Source: Zizania palustris (lineage: Eukaryota; Streptophyta; Magnoliopsida; Poales; Poaceae). Taken from it: a stretch of 64,000 nucleotides of DNA. Positions 9,060 through 21,187 of the stretch are shown here, one piece after another. Positions within the stretch are counted from its first letter, which is position 1. The number at the start of each line of letters is the position of its first letter. The notes under the pieces are model-generated. The model was not told where the DNA came from. It did not search any database and worked only from the letters and a program-made list of their open reading frames with translations. Where the stretch lies: NCBI GenBank assembly GCA_019279435.1, contig JAAALK010000289.1, forward strand, positions 53,695,164-53,759,163, in the 5' to 3' direction. Position numbers and translations under genes: made by a program.

Positions 9060-12000
9060 ATTGTGCAGGATCGGGGACTTTAGGACGTTTGGATCATGGA
9101 CTCAGGTTACTCTCGCCACATGACGGACATTGCAGATGGTTTTCCAGTCTCACTCCCCCAAGCTCCAAAGAGTACATCACTTTCGGGAACAGTGGTCAAG
9201 GGAAAGTAAGTGGCATCGGCTCAATTCGTGTTTCAGATCATTTCTCCTTAAAGAATGCTGCTTTGGTCAAGAATTTGAACTTTAATTTGATTTCTGTCTC
9301 GCAACTTCTTGAGGATGGTTTGGAAGTGCGTTTTAAGAAGGGCAATTCTTATGTGTTTGATTCTAGAGGGTCTTTGATTTGCCAGATCTTACCATTTGGT
9401 AAAGTTTTTCGAATTGACTTCTCTAGTTCTTTTGGCCCTTCTCACTGTTTGATAGCTAGATCTTCTTCTGAGATCTAGAAGTGGCATAGGAGGTTAGGTC
9501 ATTTGAGTTTTGATCTGCTAGTCAGGTTAAGCTCTATGGACCTCATCCGAGGATTGCCCAAGCTTAAAATGGAGAAAGATCTAGTTTGTCATCCCTGTCG
9601 TCATGGGAAAATGGTTGCTGCTTCTCACTCACCTGTGACTCAGGTGACGACTTCATATCCGAGCGAGCTGTTACACTTGGACACTGTTGGTCCAGCTCGG
9701 GTGCGCTCAATCGGTGGGAAGTGGTACGTGCTTGTGATTGTTGACGACTTTTCTCGATTCTCGTGGGTTTTATTTTTGGAGTCTAAGGATGAAACGTTTC
9801 AGCTTGTTCATGACCTGATTTTGAAGCTGAAGAATGAGAGCAATGGTCGGATGCGAGCAATTCACTCCGACAATGGCTCTGAGTTCAAGAACTCTCAGTT
9901 CGTCAGCTTCTGTAGTGATCAGGGTCTAGACCATCAGTTTTCTTCTCCTTACACTCCCCCACAGAACGGCGTTGTGGAACGAAAGAACCGCACGCTAGTC
10001 GAGATGGCTAGGACGATGCTCGATGAGCACAAGACTCCTAGGCGTTTTTGGGCTGAAGCCATGAACACGGCTTGCTATCTGGCCAACCGCATTTTTCTTA
10101 GAGCTTACCTAGGTAAGACCTCATATGAGTTGCGGTTTGGCAGACAGCCCAAGGTGGGCCACTTGCGAGCGTTTGGCTGCAAGTGCTTTGTGCTCAAGAA
10201 GGGTGGGCATTTGGACAAGTTTGAGTCTCGTTGCTGGGATGGTGTTTTTCTTGGTTACGCTTTGCAATCTCGAGGCTTCCGAGTTTGGAACCTCGACTCC
10301 CAGCAGCTTGTCGAGACTTGCGAAGTTTCATTTGACGAGTCCATGCCTTCTTTGACTCCTTCTTTTGAGCTTTCTGGTGATGATGAGCTCGGAGAGTCCA
10401 TCTTCGAGGAAGATGAGGATACTTCAGTTGCTGATGAGGGTGGGCCTTTTGCACCTCCCGAAGAACCCACACCTTCTAAGACTTCGACTGAGGATGAGGG
10501 CGGACCTCTGATCACTTCTTCCACTTTGATCGAGCCCCCTCAGTCGAGTCCAGAGGTGCCAGCTGCTGACTCCGGTGAGGTGACTTCAGATCACCAGGGA
10601 ACCCGAGCAGTTCAGCGTGATCACCCCTCGGAGCTCATCATTGGTGACTTGACTGAAAGAACTTTGCGTTCATCTGGTAACTCTCTTGCTGTGTTTGCTG
10701 AATCTGCTTTTGTTGCATCTTTTGAGCCCAGAGACGTTTCTCATGCTCTTTCTGATTCTAATTGGATTAACTCTATGCAAGAAGAGCTTGAGAATTTTGT
10801 CCGTAATCGGGTTTGGACACTAGTTGAGCCGCCACCAGGATGCAACCCCATAGGCACCAAATGGGTGTTCAAGAACAAACAAGGTGAAGATGGGGTTGTG
10901 GTGCGCAACAAAGCTCGACTAGTTGCCTAGGGTTTTTGCCAGAAAGAGGGTATTGATTTTGAAGAAACTTTCGCCCCTGTTGCCCGTCTTGAGTCCATTC
11001 GCATTATCTTAGCTTTTGCCGCTTCGAAGGGTTTTAAGCTTTTTCAAATGGACCTTAAGAGTGCTTTTCTGAACGGGTTCATAGAGGATGAAGTTTATGT
11101 TAGGCAGCCCCTCGGTTTTGAGAACCCTAAGTTTCCTCGACATGTTTTTAAGCTACAGAAGGCTTTATACGGGTTGAAGCAAGCCCCCAGGGCTTGGTAT
11201 GACCGGTTGAAGCAATTTTTGTTGGGGAAGGGCTTTGTGATGGGTTCGGTGGATAAAACTCTCTTCTTGCTCAGAGTTGCTTTAGATTTCTTAGTTGCTT
11301 AGATTTACGTGGACGACATTATTTTTGGCGATACTACTGACTCTCTTGTGTCCAAGTTTTCTGAGCAGATGCACAATGAGTTTGAGATGAGCCTCATGGG
11401 TGAGCTTAAGTATTTCTTAGGACTCAAGATCAAGCAGACCAAGGACGACACATTCATCCACCAAGGTAAGTACACTCGTAACATGCTTAAGAAATTTGAC
11501 TTTGGTGGTGAGTTGAAGCCGCAGATGACCCCGATGGGCACATCTAGGGGTCTGGACAAGGATGACAGCGGCGTCAAGGTCAACGAGAGGGAGTTTCGAG
11601 GGATGATTGGTTTACTATTGTACTTAACGGCTACAAGACCAGATATTCAGTTCACCGTGGGACTTTGCGCGCTTTTCCACTCTTCGCCACGCGCGTCTCA
11701 TCGGCAGGCTGTCAAGCGCATCTTCAGGTATCTCACTTATGCGCCTGATCTTGGTCTTTACTATTCAGCATCATCATCTCTTGATTTATCTGGCTTTTCG
11801 GATGCCGATTTTCATGGGTGCCGGTTGGATCGCAAGTCGACTTCCGGTACCTGTCAGTTTCTTGGTTCGTCTCTTGTCTCTTGGTCTTCTCGAAAGCAAT
11901 ATAGAGTTGCTCTTTCGACCACTGAGGCTGAGTATGTAGCTGCTGCTAGCTGCTGCTCACAGTTGGTTTGGATGATTTCCACTTTGCGAGATTTTGGGTT

Positions 12001-12256
12001 GTTCTTCCCTACCAGAATTCCTTTATTTTGCGACAGCACCAGTGCAATTAGTGTAGGGAAAAACCCGTGTCTCCATTCAAAAACCAAACACATTGATGTG
12101 CGCTTTCACTTTCTGAGGGATCAATATGAGAAAGGTGTCATTGACCTTGTTCATGTTGATACCCATCATCAGTTGGCTGACATTTTCACCAAACCCCTAG
12201 ATCAGTCTACCTTTGAGCGTTTACGAGGGGATTTGGGTGTTGTGTATCCTTTCTAG
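9060..12256 (+). pseudogene. pol: Pol of Sirevirus-type Copia S: protease, integrase, RT, RNase H
   Basis: The protease active site WIMDSGYSRHMT starts at 9090 (Asp codon 9099) in a frame that differs from both gag and the rest of pol. Slippage events near 9090 and 9135 explain this. From about 9135 one frame runs to 12256, broken only by TAG at 9476, 10928 and 11300. It holds the GAG-pre-integrase zinc finger after 9480, the integrase catalytic triad (Asp 9680, Asp 9869, Glu 9977; exact DD35E spacing), RT with the YVDD box at 11306-11317, and a Copia RNase H ending in DADFHGCRLDRKSTSG and ADIFTKPL motifs. Domain order INT-RT-RH is diagnostic of Ty1/Copia. Confidence 0.9.
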
Positions 12257-13523
12257 GATATTTTTGCGTCAGTTTTCTTTCTTCTTTAATCTTTTCTTGA
12301 GTCTTTTTGTGTGTGTTCATATCTTGCATATTCACATATCACACTTTAGAGATGCTTCTGTTATATGATTGAATTGCTCTACTTATTCTAGCTGGTACAT
12401 GCTTTTGAATATTTGTCATTGATCATGCTTTGGTTCAGTTCACTTGACATGTCTGATATCTATCATATGAATGTTCTTGTTATCTGTTACATGCCTTGTA
12501 GCTAGTTCCTGACTTAGATGCAAATATGCAACTTGGACATCTTTCTACTTTAAAACATGAAAATGTGCGTTAAAAATGATGAAAAATCAAGAAAAAAGAA
12601 AATTCCATGCCTTTTTATGCATAACTTGAAAAGATCCAGGTGGGTTTGCTTTGTCGCATTACATTGTTTTGGACTGCGTACCATAGCACTTTGGTATGAA
12701 CTAGGATAGTGTAGTGTATGCCAAGACCAATGTCTTAAGCTTCTGATGGTCCAGTTCTGGCCTAGGCTTGACTTGGTCGGTCAACATAAGGTTATACATG
12801 CAAATAACCCCTGGCAAAAATGAAAAAGGAAAAAGAAAAAGCCTGAAAAATGAAATGATAACAAGTTTGCTGAAGCACTTTTTTTGGATAATGCTTATCT
12901 TGGTAGCTATCAGTTAGCTTCTACATCTCATGCTTTACCTTGCTTGTTAACTAGAAAATGTGGTGATGCTTTTATTTGCAAAAATTGAAAATGCGTGCTA
13001 ATGACTTTCTTTAGATATCATCTGTTGCACTGATCATGCCATGTATCTTAGACAATATGTCCTTTGCTGTATCTGTTAGATGTTGTAATTACAGTCAATC
13101 ATATCTGAGAAGCATTCTTTATTCACTCCTCATGCACCCCAGTTGTATTCATTGCATATTTCGAGGGGGAGTTGCATTTCAGGGGGAGTCCGTGTCTCTT
13201 TTGAGTGCTTGATGAGTTCACTTGTCAACAAGGGGGAGAAATTTTGGGATCAGAGTTTAAGGGGGAGTTTTTGTCTCGCTTGTTCTTACTCTGTTGATAT
13301 CCTTGTTGTTCTGAAATCGCACTCATTTTTGAGCTTTTACCCTTGGTTAACCATAATGACTGCTTCTTGCTTTTGTTCGGCTTTTGGTCATTAGGGTTAA
13401 ACTTTTTACTTTATTTTCTTCTTCTTTGTTTTCTTGTGTTTTGTTTTCGTGTTTCCAAAGTTGTTCGCAGGTTCTGAAGAGCTAGAAGTGAAGTGTTGAC
13501 AATGCACTCATCAAGGGGGAGAT
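12257..13523 (+). other. 3' untranslated region of S with multiple polypurine tracts
   Basis: No ORF resembling an envelope gene is present; the longest is 83 codons. AGGGGGAG-type purine tracts occur near 13163, 13181, 13231 and 13259. The true polypurine tract, AAGGGGGAGA, is at 13513-13522 next to the 3' LTR. Multiple upstream copies of the tract are a described Sirevirus trait. Confidence 0.8.
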
Positions 13524-15551
13524 TGAGGAGCCATGCTGAATAGCGTGGGCCTCATGGCTCCAGATGTGATGAGTCATTGTCAACGATAGTCAAAGAGGAT
13601 AGAAGATGAGAGGAGATCTGCTGTTTCGTGGGCCGCGTGTGACTCAGGTACACGGGCAGCGAGCGACTGTCGAGCAGAGGGGCCACGAAGTTGGGCTTGC
13701 CCAATCCGGGTACATGGGCTAGGAGCAGTAGAAGACCCACTGGACTGTTGACCAGGATTGACTCAGGTACACGGGAGGTGAGTGATTGCCAGGCTGAGAG
13801 AGCTGCGGAATCGGGCTGGCCCAATCCGGGTACCTGGTGCAAAGTCGGTGGAGGCTTTGTCAGTTTTGGCGCAAAACTGACAACCGTTGATCTTGTATCG
13901 GACCGTCCAGAAGAGAAGCCGTAGTTGCTACGAAAGATTAGCTTCCAGATAACTCATCTTTATCTCTAGGCCCACAGTCAGTCAGTCGAGTCTGTAAAAA
14001 ATCCTAAGGGCAGTTGAGTCTTTTCCTTTATTTTAGTGTCTCTAAAAAACCCTAAGGGGCTTGTGGAATATTCCTAGTGTTGGGAAGCCTATAAATAGGG
14101 CCCCAATCCCTAGGGTTAGGTCACCCTTCCAGAATTCACTTTTCAATCATTTGGGTCACTTTTGTTCTCTCTGTTCCCTGTTCGTTCTCGTGTGCACCAC
14201 CAGGATATTTGCTGTTTCCTCTTGAGTTCATCCCGTTTGTTCTCTGTCTGGATGATTCTATTCCTGCTGGTTCGTGTGTAGCAATTCATTATTAGCTATG
14301 CTGTTTCATTTTGACTGCGCAGCCATTTTATTCATATGCGAATGATTCTCTGTTGCTTTTGTTCTTCACGTGAGGAGTACTAGTTCTTACTGGTTGCAAG
14401 TAGTACTACTTCACTGTAGTAACAGTACACTAGTACTCTTGCTTTGCTTTTACCTGCACAACTTTTTGATCGATTTAACAGGGCCAAGTCCCTTTTCTGG
14501 CTGTTTCTGGCGAAGCCCCCTTCTTTTGTTCGAAGTCCCTCAGCTCCATGAGGTAGGCTTCGATCTGATATCTTCGAGGGCTTCGACAGAACTTTAACTT
14601 CGCTCTTGTCCTGTGAATCTAGCTTCGAAGTATGTTTTGTGCTTAGTCTGTTGGCTTGTCATACTTCGACGGTCTTTGCGAAGGTGATCTCCGACTTGAG
14701 CTATTCGAAGTCAATACTTCGACAGGCAACGAAGTTGGCTTCGAAGCATGTCTCTCTGGTAGACTTCGCTCGGAGAGTGCTGTTGTCCTTTTCGAGGGTC
14801 TCAGTTCATGGGTTCGGAGCTTGTCGTTCGAAGTGTGCTTGTGGCCTTCGACTTCTTGTGTGGCAAAACCAGCAGACTTCGTTTCGAAGCTGGCCTGTGG
14901 TTCGAAGGTTATCACTTCGGTAGTCATACCTTTATCAAGCTAACTTCGAAGATAGAGTGTAGGCTTTGATTTTGTCTTGCTGCTGTGTGTGTGGCTTCGC
15001 TACTCTTTCGAAGGTTACTTTTCTGTGTACTTTGTTCGAAGCTTTCTGTTCGAAGTCTAGCCTTCGAAGTACGCTGTTCGAAGCAGGCTTCGATACTCTC
15101 ATACTTCGCTTTGAAGCATACTTCGTTCTCTGCCACAAACTAGGCTGGACCAAACAAACCTTCGGCACGCCAATGACAACCTTCGCTCAACTTCGACACT
15201 GCGAAGTAGGCTTTGACAGTGCGAAGCAGGCTTCACCAAGTTTCGAACAGGAGACAAATTTTGAACAGTAACTTCTCATCTGAGTCCATGTGTACTTAGA
15301 TTATTTCACTGAGAAGTTTGATCTGCCTGGTCTTGAATATTTTGTTTATCTGCCTATTAGCACTGCATTGGTGTTTCTCTGATTTTGACACTCGTTGATT
15401 CTAGACCAGATACCTTTAGACTTAGGCTTTCTGTTCACTCTCAGCTGCTTAGTCTTTTGAGGTGTGTTGGGTGTTGGGAGCAGGCCATTGATTCAAAAGA
15501 ATTTTTTAGGTGCCCATTCACCCCCCTCTGGTCGCTACTTTCGGTCCTACA
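13524..15551 (+). repeat. 3' LTR of S (2028 bp)
   Basis: It pairs with 4176-6241, begins TGAGGAGCC and ends CCTACA, and is followed by target copy GCCTT (15552-15556). It has a TATA box at 14090-14097 and only two copies of the 20-bp hairpin repeat. Confidence 0.95.
15191..15230 (+). repeat. Two tandem 20-bp hairpin repeats in 3' LTR of S
   Basis: Counterpart of 5841-5920 with two units (15191-15210 and 15211-15230) instead of four. Confidence 0.8.
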
Positions 15552-18467
15552 GCCTTCGATCAAATGTGCATATCCCGGAAGCATCTACTTCCAGCGGCCC
15601 GGCCACTTCAAGGGTTCTCAAGACCACCTCTCGATTCCCTCGGCCAGATAGGCCTCGAGGTTGCTTTCGGAGAGGGGCCTTTGGCCAGGATAGAAGAGGT
15701 GATCTTCGACGTTGTCGACGCCCCCTATGCTTACAACGCAATCTTTGGACAAGGGATGCTGAACCAGTTCGGGGCTATAGCGCACCACAATTATCTCTGT
15801 CTCAAAATGCCCACGCAAGGTGGAGTGCTTACTATTTCGGGAGACCAAGCTATAGCCCGGAGAACGGAGTATGGGCATGGCCAGCCGTTGGATCCCCGGC
15901 AAGTGCACAACGTGGTGGAGAGCACGGAAGAAGTTTCGGAGGCTTCGAACTCTTCGAAGGGGCTCTCCCTCAAGCCAAGCCCGGAAGGTGATGTCGAGAC
16001 GAAGATAATTTCAAAAGATGGCAAAGAATATCCAGTACAATTCGGCAAAGGGCTATCCCCGGAGATAGCTGCCTCGCTGGAAGAAGTCGTCAAGCAAAAT
16101 CTGGACATCTTTGCTTGGACTGATGAAGACATCACCGGGGTCGATCGGAGTATCATCGAGCATAGCCTGCTCATCAACCCGAAGGCTAGGCCAGTGCGCC
16201 AGGGGCTCCGCAAGCTGTCTGCAGAAAGGGCAAGCCTCGCAAAAGCCGAAGTAGAAAAATTGTTAAGGGCTGGCATCATCAGGGAGGTAGCCCATAGCGA
16301 GTGGTTGGCAAACACTATTTTTGTAAGGAAGAAGGACTCGAACAAGTGGCGCATGTGTATTGACTTTACTTCATTAAATAAAGCATGCCCGCGAGACCCC
16401 TACCCGATGCCCCGAATAGACCAGCTGATAGATTCCACAACCGGCTCCGAATTGCTAAGCTTCCTCGATGCTTACTCCGGGTACCATCAAGTCTGGCTAA
16501 AGCGTGAAGACGAAGCCAAGACAAGCTTCATAATTCCTTTCAGGGTATTTTGTTATGTAAGAATGCCTTTTGGCTTGCGGAATGCCGGAGCCACTTTTTC
16601 ACGTTTAATAGCTAAGGCTCTAGGTCACCAAATAGGCTGAAATGTCGAAGCCTATATGGATGACATTGTAATAAAAAGTGCTCAAAAGCACCAACATAGC
16701 CTAGACCTAGCTGAAACGTTTGAGAGCCTCCGAGCATGTTGAGTACGCCTCAACCCTGAAAAATGTATATTTGGAGCACAAGCAGGAAAACTGCTAGGGT
16801 ACTTAGTTTCGAGCAGGGGAATCGAAGCTAGCCCAACGCAGATAAGTGCACTGCAAAGAATGGCTCCACTAGGGAATCTGAAGCAAGTCCAGAAGCTGGC
16901 AGGAAGGCTCGCAGCCCTTAGCAGATTCTTGGCCAGATCAGCAGAACAAAGCCTCCCAATTTTCAAAGCCCTAAAGGGGTCTGAAAGCTTCAGTTGGACA
17001 CCAGAGTGCCAGAAGAGTTTTGATGATATAAAAGCATACTTCGTAGCAGAGTGGACACCATCTGTAGTTTGGGCTCCGGAGGAGCCCTCCGAAGGTTTAT
17101 GGACAATATTTTCTGACGGAGCTTACCAAGCATCTAGGGCCGGAGCTGGCACAGTCATCATATCTCCGTCAGGGCAAAAGGCCATGTATTCTACAAGGAT
17201 CAACTTTAAGACCACCAATAATATCGCAGAATACGAAGGGGTCTTGCTAGGCCTTCGAAAGGCAAAGGCACTTGGAGCAGCAAGGATAATAATTAAAACA
17301 GATTCCCAAGTCGTCGCAGGGCATGTCAATAAGAGCTTTCAAGCAAAGAACCTGCATCTAGCGCAATACCTTGAAGAAATCCGCAAGACTAAAGCAGCAT
17401 TCAAAGGATTCTCTGTTTGGAGCATCCCTCGGGCAGATAATTAATTGGCAGATATTCTGGCAAAGGCTGCAGCCGGAGCGGTGGATCTCCCGGAGGGTGC
17501 TTTCTACGAAGAACTAATGAAGCCTGTAGCTAATCAATTACCCTCCACAGAAGTACTATGCATTCCAGCTACAGATTGGCGGGCCCCGATTATGAATATA
17601 TTGCAAGGTGGCATAGATTCTTCAGAAGGTCAGGATGCCCGAAGATTGCAAGCAAGGGCTCGAAACTACAAGCTTGTCAACGGAATATTGTACAAAGCTG
17701 GCGTGTGTTCCCCTCTACTTCGATGCATCTCCCAAACCGAAGGCCAAGACATACTTCGGGAGATTCACGAAGGTTTGTGCGGAAGTCACCTGGCCCCTCG
17801 TGCTCTAGCAGGCAAGACACTTCGGCAGGGGCTTTATTGGCCAACAATTGTGGGAGATGTAGAGGAGTTGGTTCGAACATGCCAAGGATGCCAATGGATG
17901 GGCAGACGAAGCCACCGTCCACCAGTTCCACTTCAAGTTATTGCCCCGGTATGGCCAATGGCTCGGTGGGGCATGGACCTCATAGGCCCTTTTCCAATGG
18001 CAAAAGGCAGCTTGAAGTTTGCGGTGGTAGCAATCGAATATTTTTCAAAATGGGTTGAAGCAGAACCATTGACTGCTATCACTTCGAGGAATGTACAAAA
18101 GTTTTTCTGGCAAAACATTATATGCATGTTCGGAGTCCCAAGGGAGTTAACAGTGGATAATGGAACCCAGTTCGAAGCTGACACGTTCAAAGAATTTTGT
18201 GAAGAACTGGGCATTAAGTTGTGCTTCGCTGCAGTGCGCCATCCACAGTCCAACGGAGCTGTTGAGCGAGCCAACGGGAACATCCTCTCCGGTCTAAATC
18301 GACGAATTGTTGGGTTGGCCAAGGGGCTGTGGGTCGAAGAACTTACCAAGATCTTGTGGTCCATTCGAACCACTCAAGCCAGGTCCACAGGCTTTACCCC
18401 ATTTAGACTGCTATTCGGAGATGAGGCCATGACTCCCACGGAGCTCAGAGGTGGTCCCTTCGTGTAG
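15552..18467 (+). pseudogene. pol: Pol of A: protease end, reverse transcriptase, archaeal-type RNase H, integrase
   Basis: This resumes A's polyprotein after S and stays in one frame to 18464, with stops at 16638 (TGA), 16740 (TGA) and 17442 (TAA). It includes the protease tail (IFGQGMLNQFGAIA), RT (KWRMCIDFTSLNKACPRDPY; YMDD at 16653-16664), then an archaeal-type RNase H (IFSDGAYQASRAGAG to about 17440). An integrase zinc finger lies at about 17720-17900, and an intact core triad at Asp 17976, Asp 18156 and Glu 18264 (35 residues between the last two). The gypsy-type RNase H that normally lies between RT and the archaeal one is missing: QKSFDDIKAYF runs directly into VAEWTP. Two RNase H domains define Tat elements, so this is a secondary in-frame loss. 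Confidence 0.88.
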
Positions 18468-18787
18468 TGCAGCCCGGAGATGAAGATGAAAGAAACACTT
18501 CGCTGGACTTGTCAGAGGAAACAAGGCTTCGAGCTGTCGCCAATCTAACCAAGTACCAAGGCCAAACAAAAACATGGTATGACCCGAAGGTAAAGCTAAA
18601 CGAGCTTAGACCTGGTCATTTAGTTTTACGAAGTGTAATAGCTCCGGGGAAGCTAGGAAATAAATGGGAAGGACCATATGTTATCCTACGCTCAGGGCGC
18701 CCCGGATCGTTTAAATTATCTAATTTAGAAGGGGAAGAATTGAAACATGCATGGCATGCGGAGCACCTTAAGCGTTATTACGCTTAG
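18467..18787 (+). pseudogene. pol: Integrase C-terminal region of A (frameshifted)
   Basis: The reading frame shifts near 18465. The shifted frame carries the usual Gypsy integrase tail: TWYDPKVKLNELRPGHLVL, then GKLGNKWEGPYVIL, ending HAEHLKRYYA. X has the same tail at 1320-1620. No chromodomain follows, as expected for Tat and not for chromoviruses. Confidence 0.82.
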
Positions 18788-18974
18788 GGGCTCCTTGTAA
18801 TCACTTGTAAAGCTTTCCTTTTCTAAATAAAGTGGAGGGTCGAATTTTGTTTGCTCTTCGAATATCCCTTACTCCCGATGGACGCATCGGGAGGACGGAG
18901 ATGCTTGCAGAGTCAAGCATCTTTCCCAAGACCCGGGCAACAGCCTGCAAACCATCGGTTTAGGGGCTTCGCTG
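18788..18974 (+). other. Post-pol untranslated region of A
   Basis: AT-rich start with an AATAAA at about 18825, a possible poly(A) signal for pol-length RNA. No gene is visible. It leads straight into the 117-bp repeats. Confidence 0.5.
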
Positions 18975-19442
18975 CCACCCTACAGATTCCAGGCTCTGGC
19001 TTGTTAGGATCCGTAGAAGAGTCTAAGGACTTTAAAAAGAATAGATTTCTGGCCTCCGGGTACGAAGTATCTGTAAAAGAGCCGAAGGTGGCCACCCTAC
19101 GAATTCTAGGCTCTGGCTTGTTAGGATCCGTAGAAGAGTCTAAGGACTTTAAAAAGAACAGATTTCCGGCCTCCGGGTACGAAGTATCTGTAAAAGAGCC
19201 GAAGGTGGCCACCCTACGGATTCCAGGCTCCGGCTTGTTAGGATCCGTAGAAGACTCTAAGGACTTTAAAAAGAACAGATTTCCAGCCTCCAGGTACGAA
19301 GTATCTGTAAAAGAGCCGAAGGTGGCCACCCTACGGATTCCAGGCTCCGGCTTGTTAGGATCCGTAGAAGAGTCCAAGGACTTTAAAGATAAATAGATAT
19401 TCGGCCTACGGGTTCGAATAATCTGTACAAGAGTCAAAGGTG
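18975..19442 (+). repeat. Four tandem 117-bp repeats
   Basis: CCACCCTAC recurs at 18975, 19092, 19209 and 19326, giving an exact period of 117 bp. Internal marks such as GTTAGGATCCGTAGAAGA and AGTATCTGTAAAAGAGCC recur in register; copy four is the most diverged. Since 117 is 39 codons, both strands stay open by chance (GSGLLGSVEESKDFKKNRF on plus). Amplified tandem repeats after pol are known from Retand-type Tat elements and are generally considered non-coding. Confidence 0.93.
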
Positions 19443-19741
19443 ACCAAGTAATAAGGTTTCGAGGCCCCGGCTAATGAGACACTTTAAAAAAAACCTATAG
19501 AGGTAGCTCCAACTTCGAAACCTATGAGATAATCATACGAAAGTTTGTTCGAAGAACCCTCTGAAAAGGTAGAGTACAGATATTAAGTGAGATACGAAGC
19601 ATCGGGTTGTTCGGTGCATCATTGTGTCCGGCGAACCTATTTGCACTACAAAGGATCCACCACCCACAAGGAGGGGTAGGAGGGTAAAGAGCAAACAAGA
19701 TACTTTCGGAGCGATTCACATTAATTCATCGTACTTATACA
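19443..19741. other. Spacer between tandem repeats and antisense gene end
   Basis: No coding frame or clear motif. This is where the plus-strand pol unit and the minus-strand antisense gene converge, so both 3' ends probably lie here. Confidence 0.4.
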
Positions 19742-20209
19742 TCAGGAGAAGTTTTGGTCCAAGCCTAGGAAGAATAGAAGACCCCGTCGGCCTCTAGAGC
19801 TACCCCTCCGGCTACTCTGTCCTTCGGAACTCGAAGCCACTAGATTTGCCCCTTTTGTTCGAGTGCTTCTCTTCTTCTTCGAGGCTCGCAGTTTCTTCTG
19901 CTCCTCTTGAAGCTCGGCCCAAGTCAGAAGTCTTTCGGAGTTAGCCTCCGCAGGGTCTTCGGCCTAGTACTCCGAGTCAGACCAATCCATGTGTTCGGAG
20001 GACGAAGATGCCTTCTCTTTCTCCTCTTCCTTGATATAAGTTAAGACCTCTTGAAAAACTTCGAGGGTTATCTCCCCTTTGTCTCCACGAGGAACATAGA
20101 AGCGAGAGCGGTGGTAGGGCCTTAAGCTCTCGAGGTTTGCCCACTCCTTCCGGAGCCCTTCGGTAAAATCTAGTATTTTGAGGTCAGGTTTCAAAGGGCA
20201 TGACAAAAC

Positions 20210-20311
20210 CTAAAAGAACAAAACACCCAAACAAGCTCTTCGTTTATAACTTTTCATTAATGCAAGGGGCTTTACAAGATTTTTTATACATAATGGCCCT
20301 AAGAGCTAGAC
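20210..20311 (-). other. Intron 4 of antisense gene (102 bp)
   Basis: Donor CAG/GTCTAG at 20311 and a pyrimidine-rich acceptor TTTTGTTCTTTTAG ending at 20210; phase 0. Without splicing the protein would end two codons later. Splicing joins ...TDPQ to VLSCPLKPDL in frame. The C copy is truncated before this point, so this intron lacks comparative support. Confidence 0.7.
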
Positions 20312-21187
20312 CTGCGGGTCGGTTGGTGGAGCAGGAGGCGCCGGAGCTGGCGAGGCGGGAAGCGGTGGCCTTGTCTGTGCCTGCTTCTGCCGACGGGCCT
20401 CGTCGATCCAAGCTTTGGCCGCAGCCTTGTGGTCTGTCTTCCAGGTCGATCGGAAGGCTTCCCAGGCCAAGGCTACGTCCGAAGATGGGTGCAGCAGGTC
20501 TTCGGAGGCAAAGCTTCTGGGGGTCGAACTCCCGACTGGAGCGAGGGGGATCTGAAGGGCTTCGAGGTGGCGAAGAACTCCAATGCCGACACACTGACCG
20601 GAGATCTCTCCGTACCGGACACTGGAGTTCATCATCAACGACGCCGCCACTTGGATCCTCTTCAGTTTCTGGTCGAGGGATTCGCTGGCCGCCGTAGAAG
20701 ACGAAGGGCACATAGTGCCAAAATATTCCAAGGTACCCTGAAGGGCATCCAAGGTACGATCTACTGCACTGATGTTCTTCTTCTCTGCTGTCTCCAGCCC
20801 CGCAGCAGTAGCAGACACTTCGGCCACTTGGAGCAGCAAGGAGCTCTTCTGGGCCATTGCTTGATTAAGGTCTCCTTGGAGCTCCACTAGCTGGGCGCTC
20901 CAAGTGGCCGTCGCTTGCCGGAGCCTTTCAACCTCCGCTTGGAGTACTACGCACTCGGCTTCAGCCTCTTGCGCCAAAGTCCGGAGCGCGTCGCTGTCTT
21001 GCCTTGCTATTTGGAGGGCTTCGTCGGCCTCGGCCCTAGCCCTCCATTCTTCGAAAACTTCTTCCTCCAACCGAAGTAATTTTTCGTCGGAGCCCTTGAG
21101 CGCGGTTTGGAGGGTGGTAACCTTCCTTTTGAGTTGATTGGTTTCGAATTCATTGGAAGTCGCTGCCGCTCTAGCAAGGACGAATTG

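Larger units (their letters stand above)
4176..15551 (+). mobile_element. S: Ty1/Copia element of the SIRE/Maximus (Sirevirus) type
   Basis: A complete 11,376-bp element: LTRs at 4176-6241 and 13524-15551, initiator-Met primer site, gag, pol in Copia order (protease, integrase, RT, RNase H), a long untranslated 3' region and a 5-bp target duplication. Sirevirus hallmarks are the ~2-kb LTRs, a long gag with two CCHC knuckles and a coiled-coil-rich middle, and repeated AAGGGGGAG polypurine motifs before the 3' LTR. The LTRs are nearly identical by eye, so the insertion is fairly young, yet gag and pol each carry several stops. It may have been mobilised in trans or mutated quickly after insertion. 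Confidence 0.93.

Noticed and set aside
12257..13523. Envelope-like gene in the Sirevirus-type element
   Set aside because: Some Sireviruses have one, but the longest frame here is 83 codons with no transmembrane or coiled-coil signature.
16860..17444. A separate host RNase H gene
   Set aside because: The archaeal-type RNase H sits in frame between RT and integrase, which is the Tat polyprotein arrangement.
18851..19396. A 181-codon ORF (and a mirror ORF on minus, 18913-19437) across the 117-bp repeats
   Set aside because: The open frames follow from a stop-free unit with a period divisible by three. Both strands are open equally and no domain or start context supports translation.
18975..19442. 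CRISPR-like array
   Set aside because: Whole units repeat with no unique spacers, and the host is a plant.
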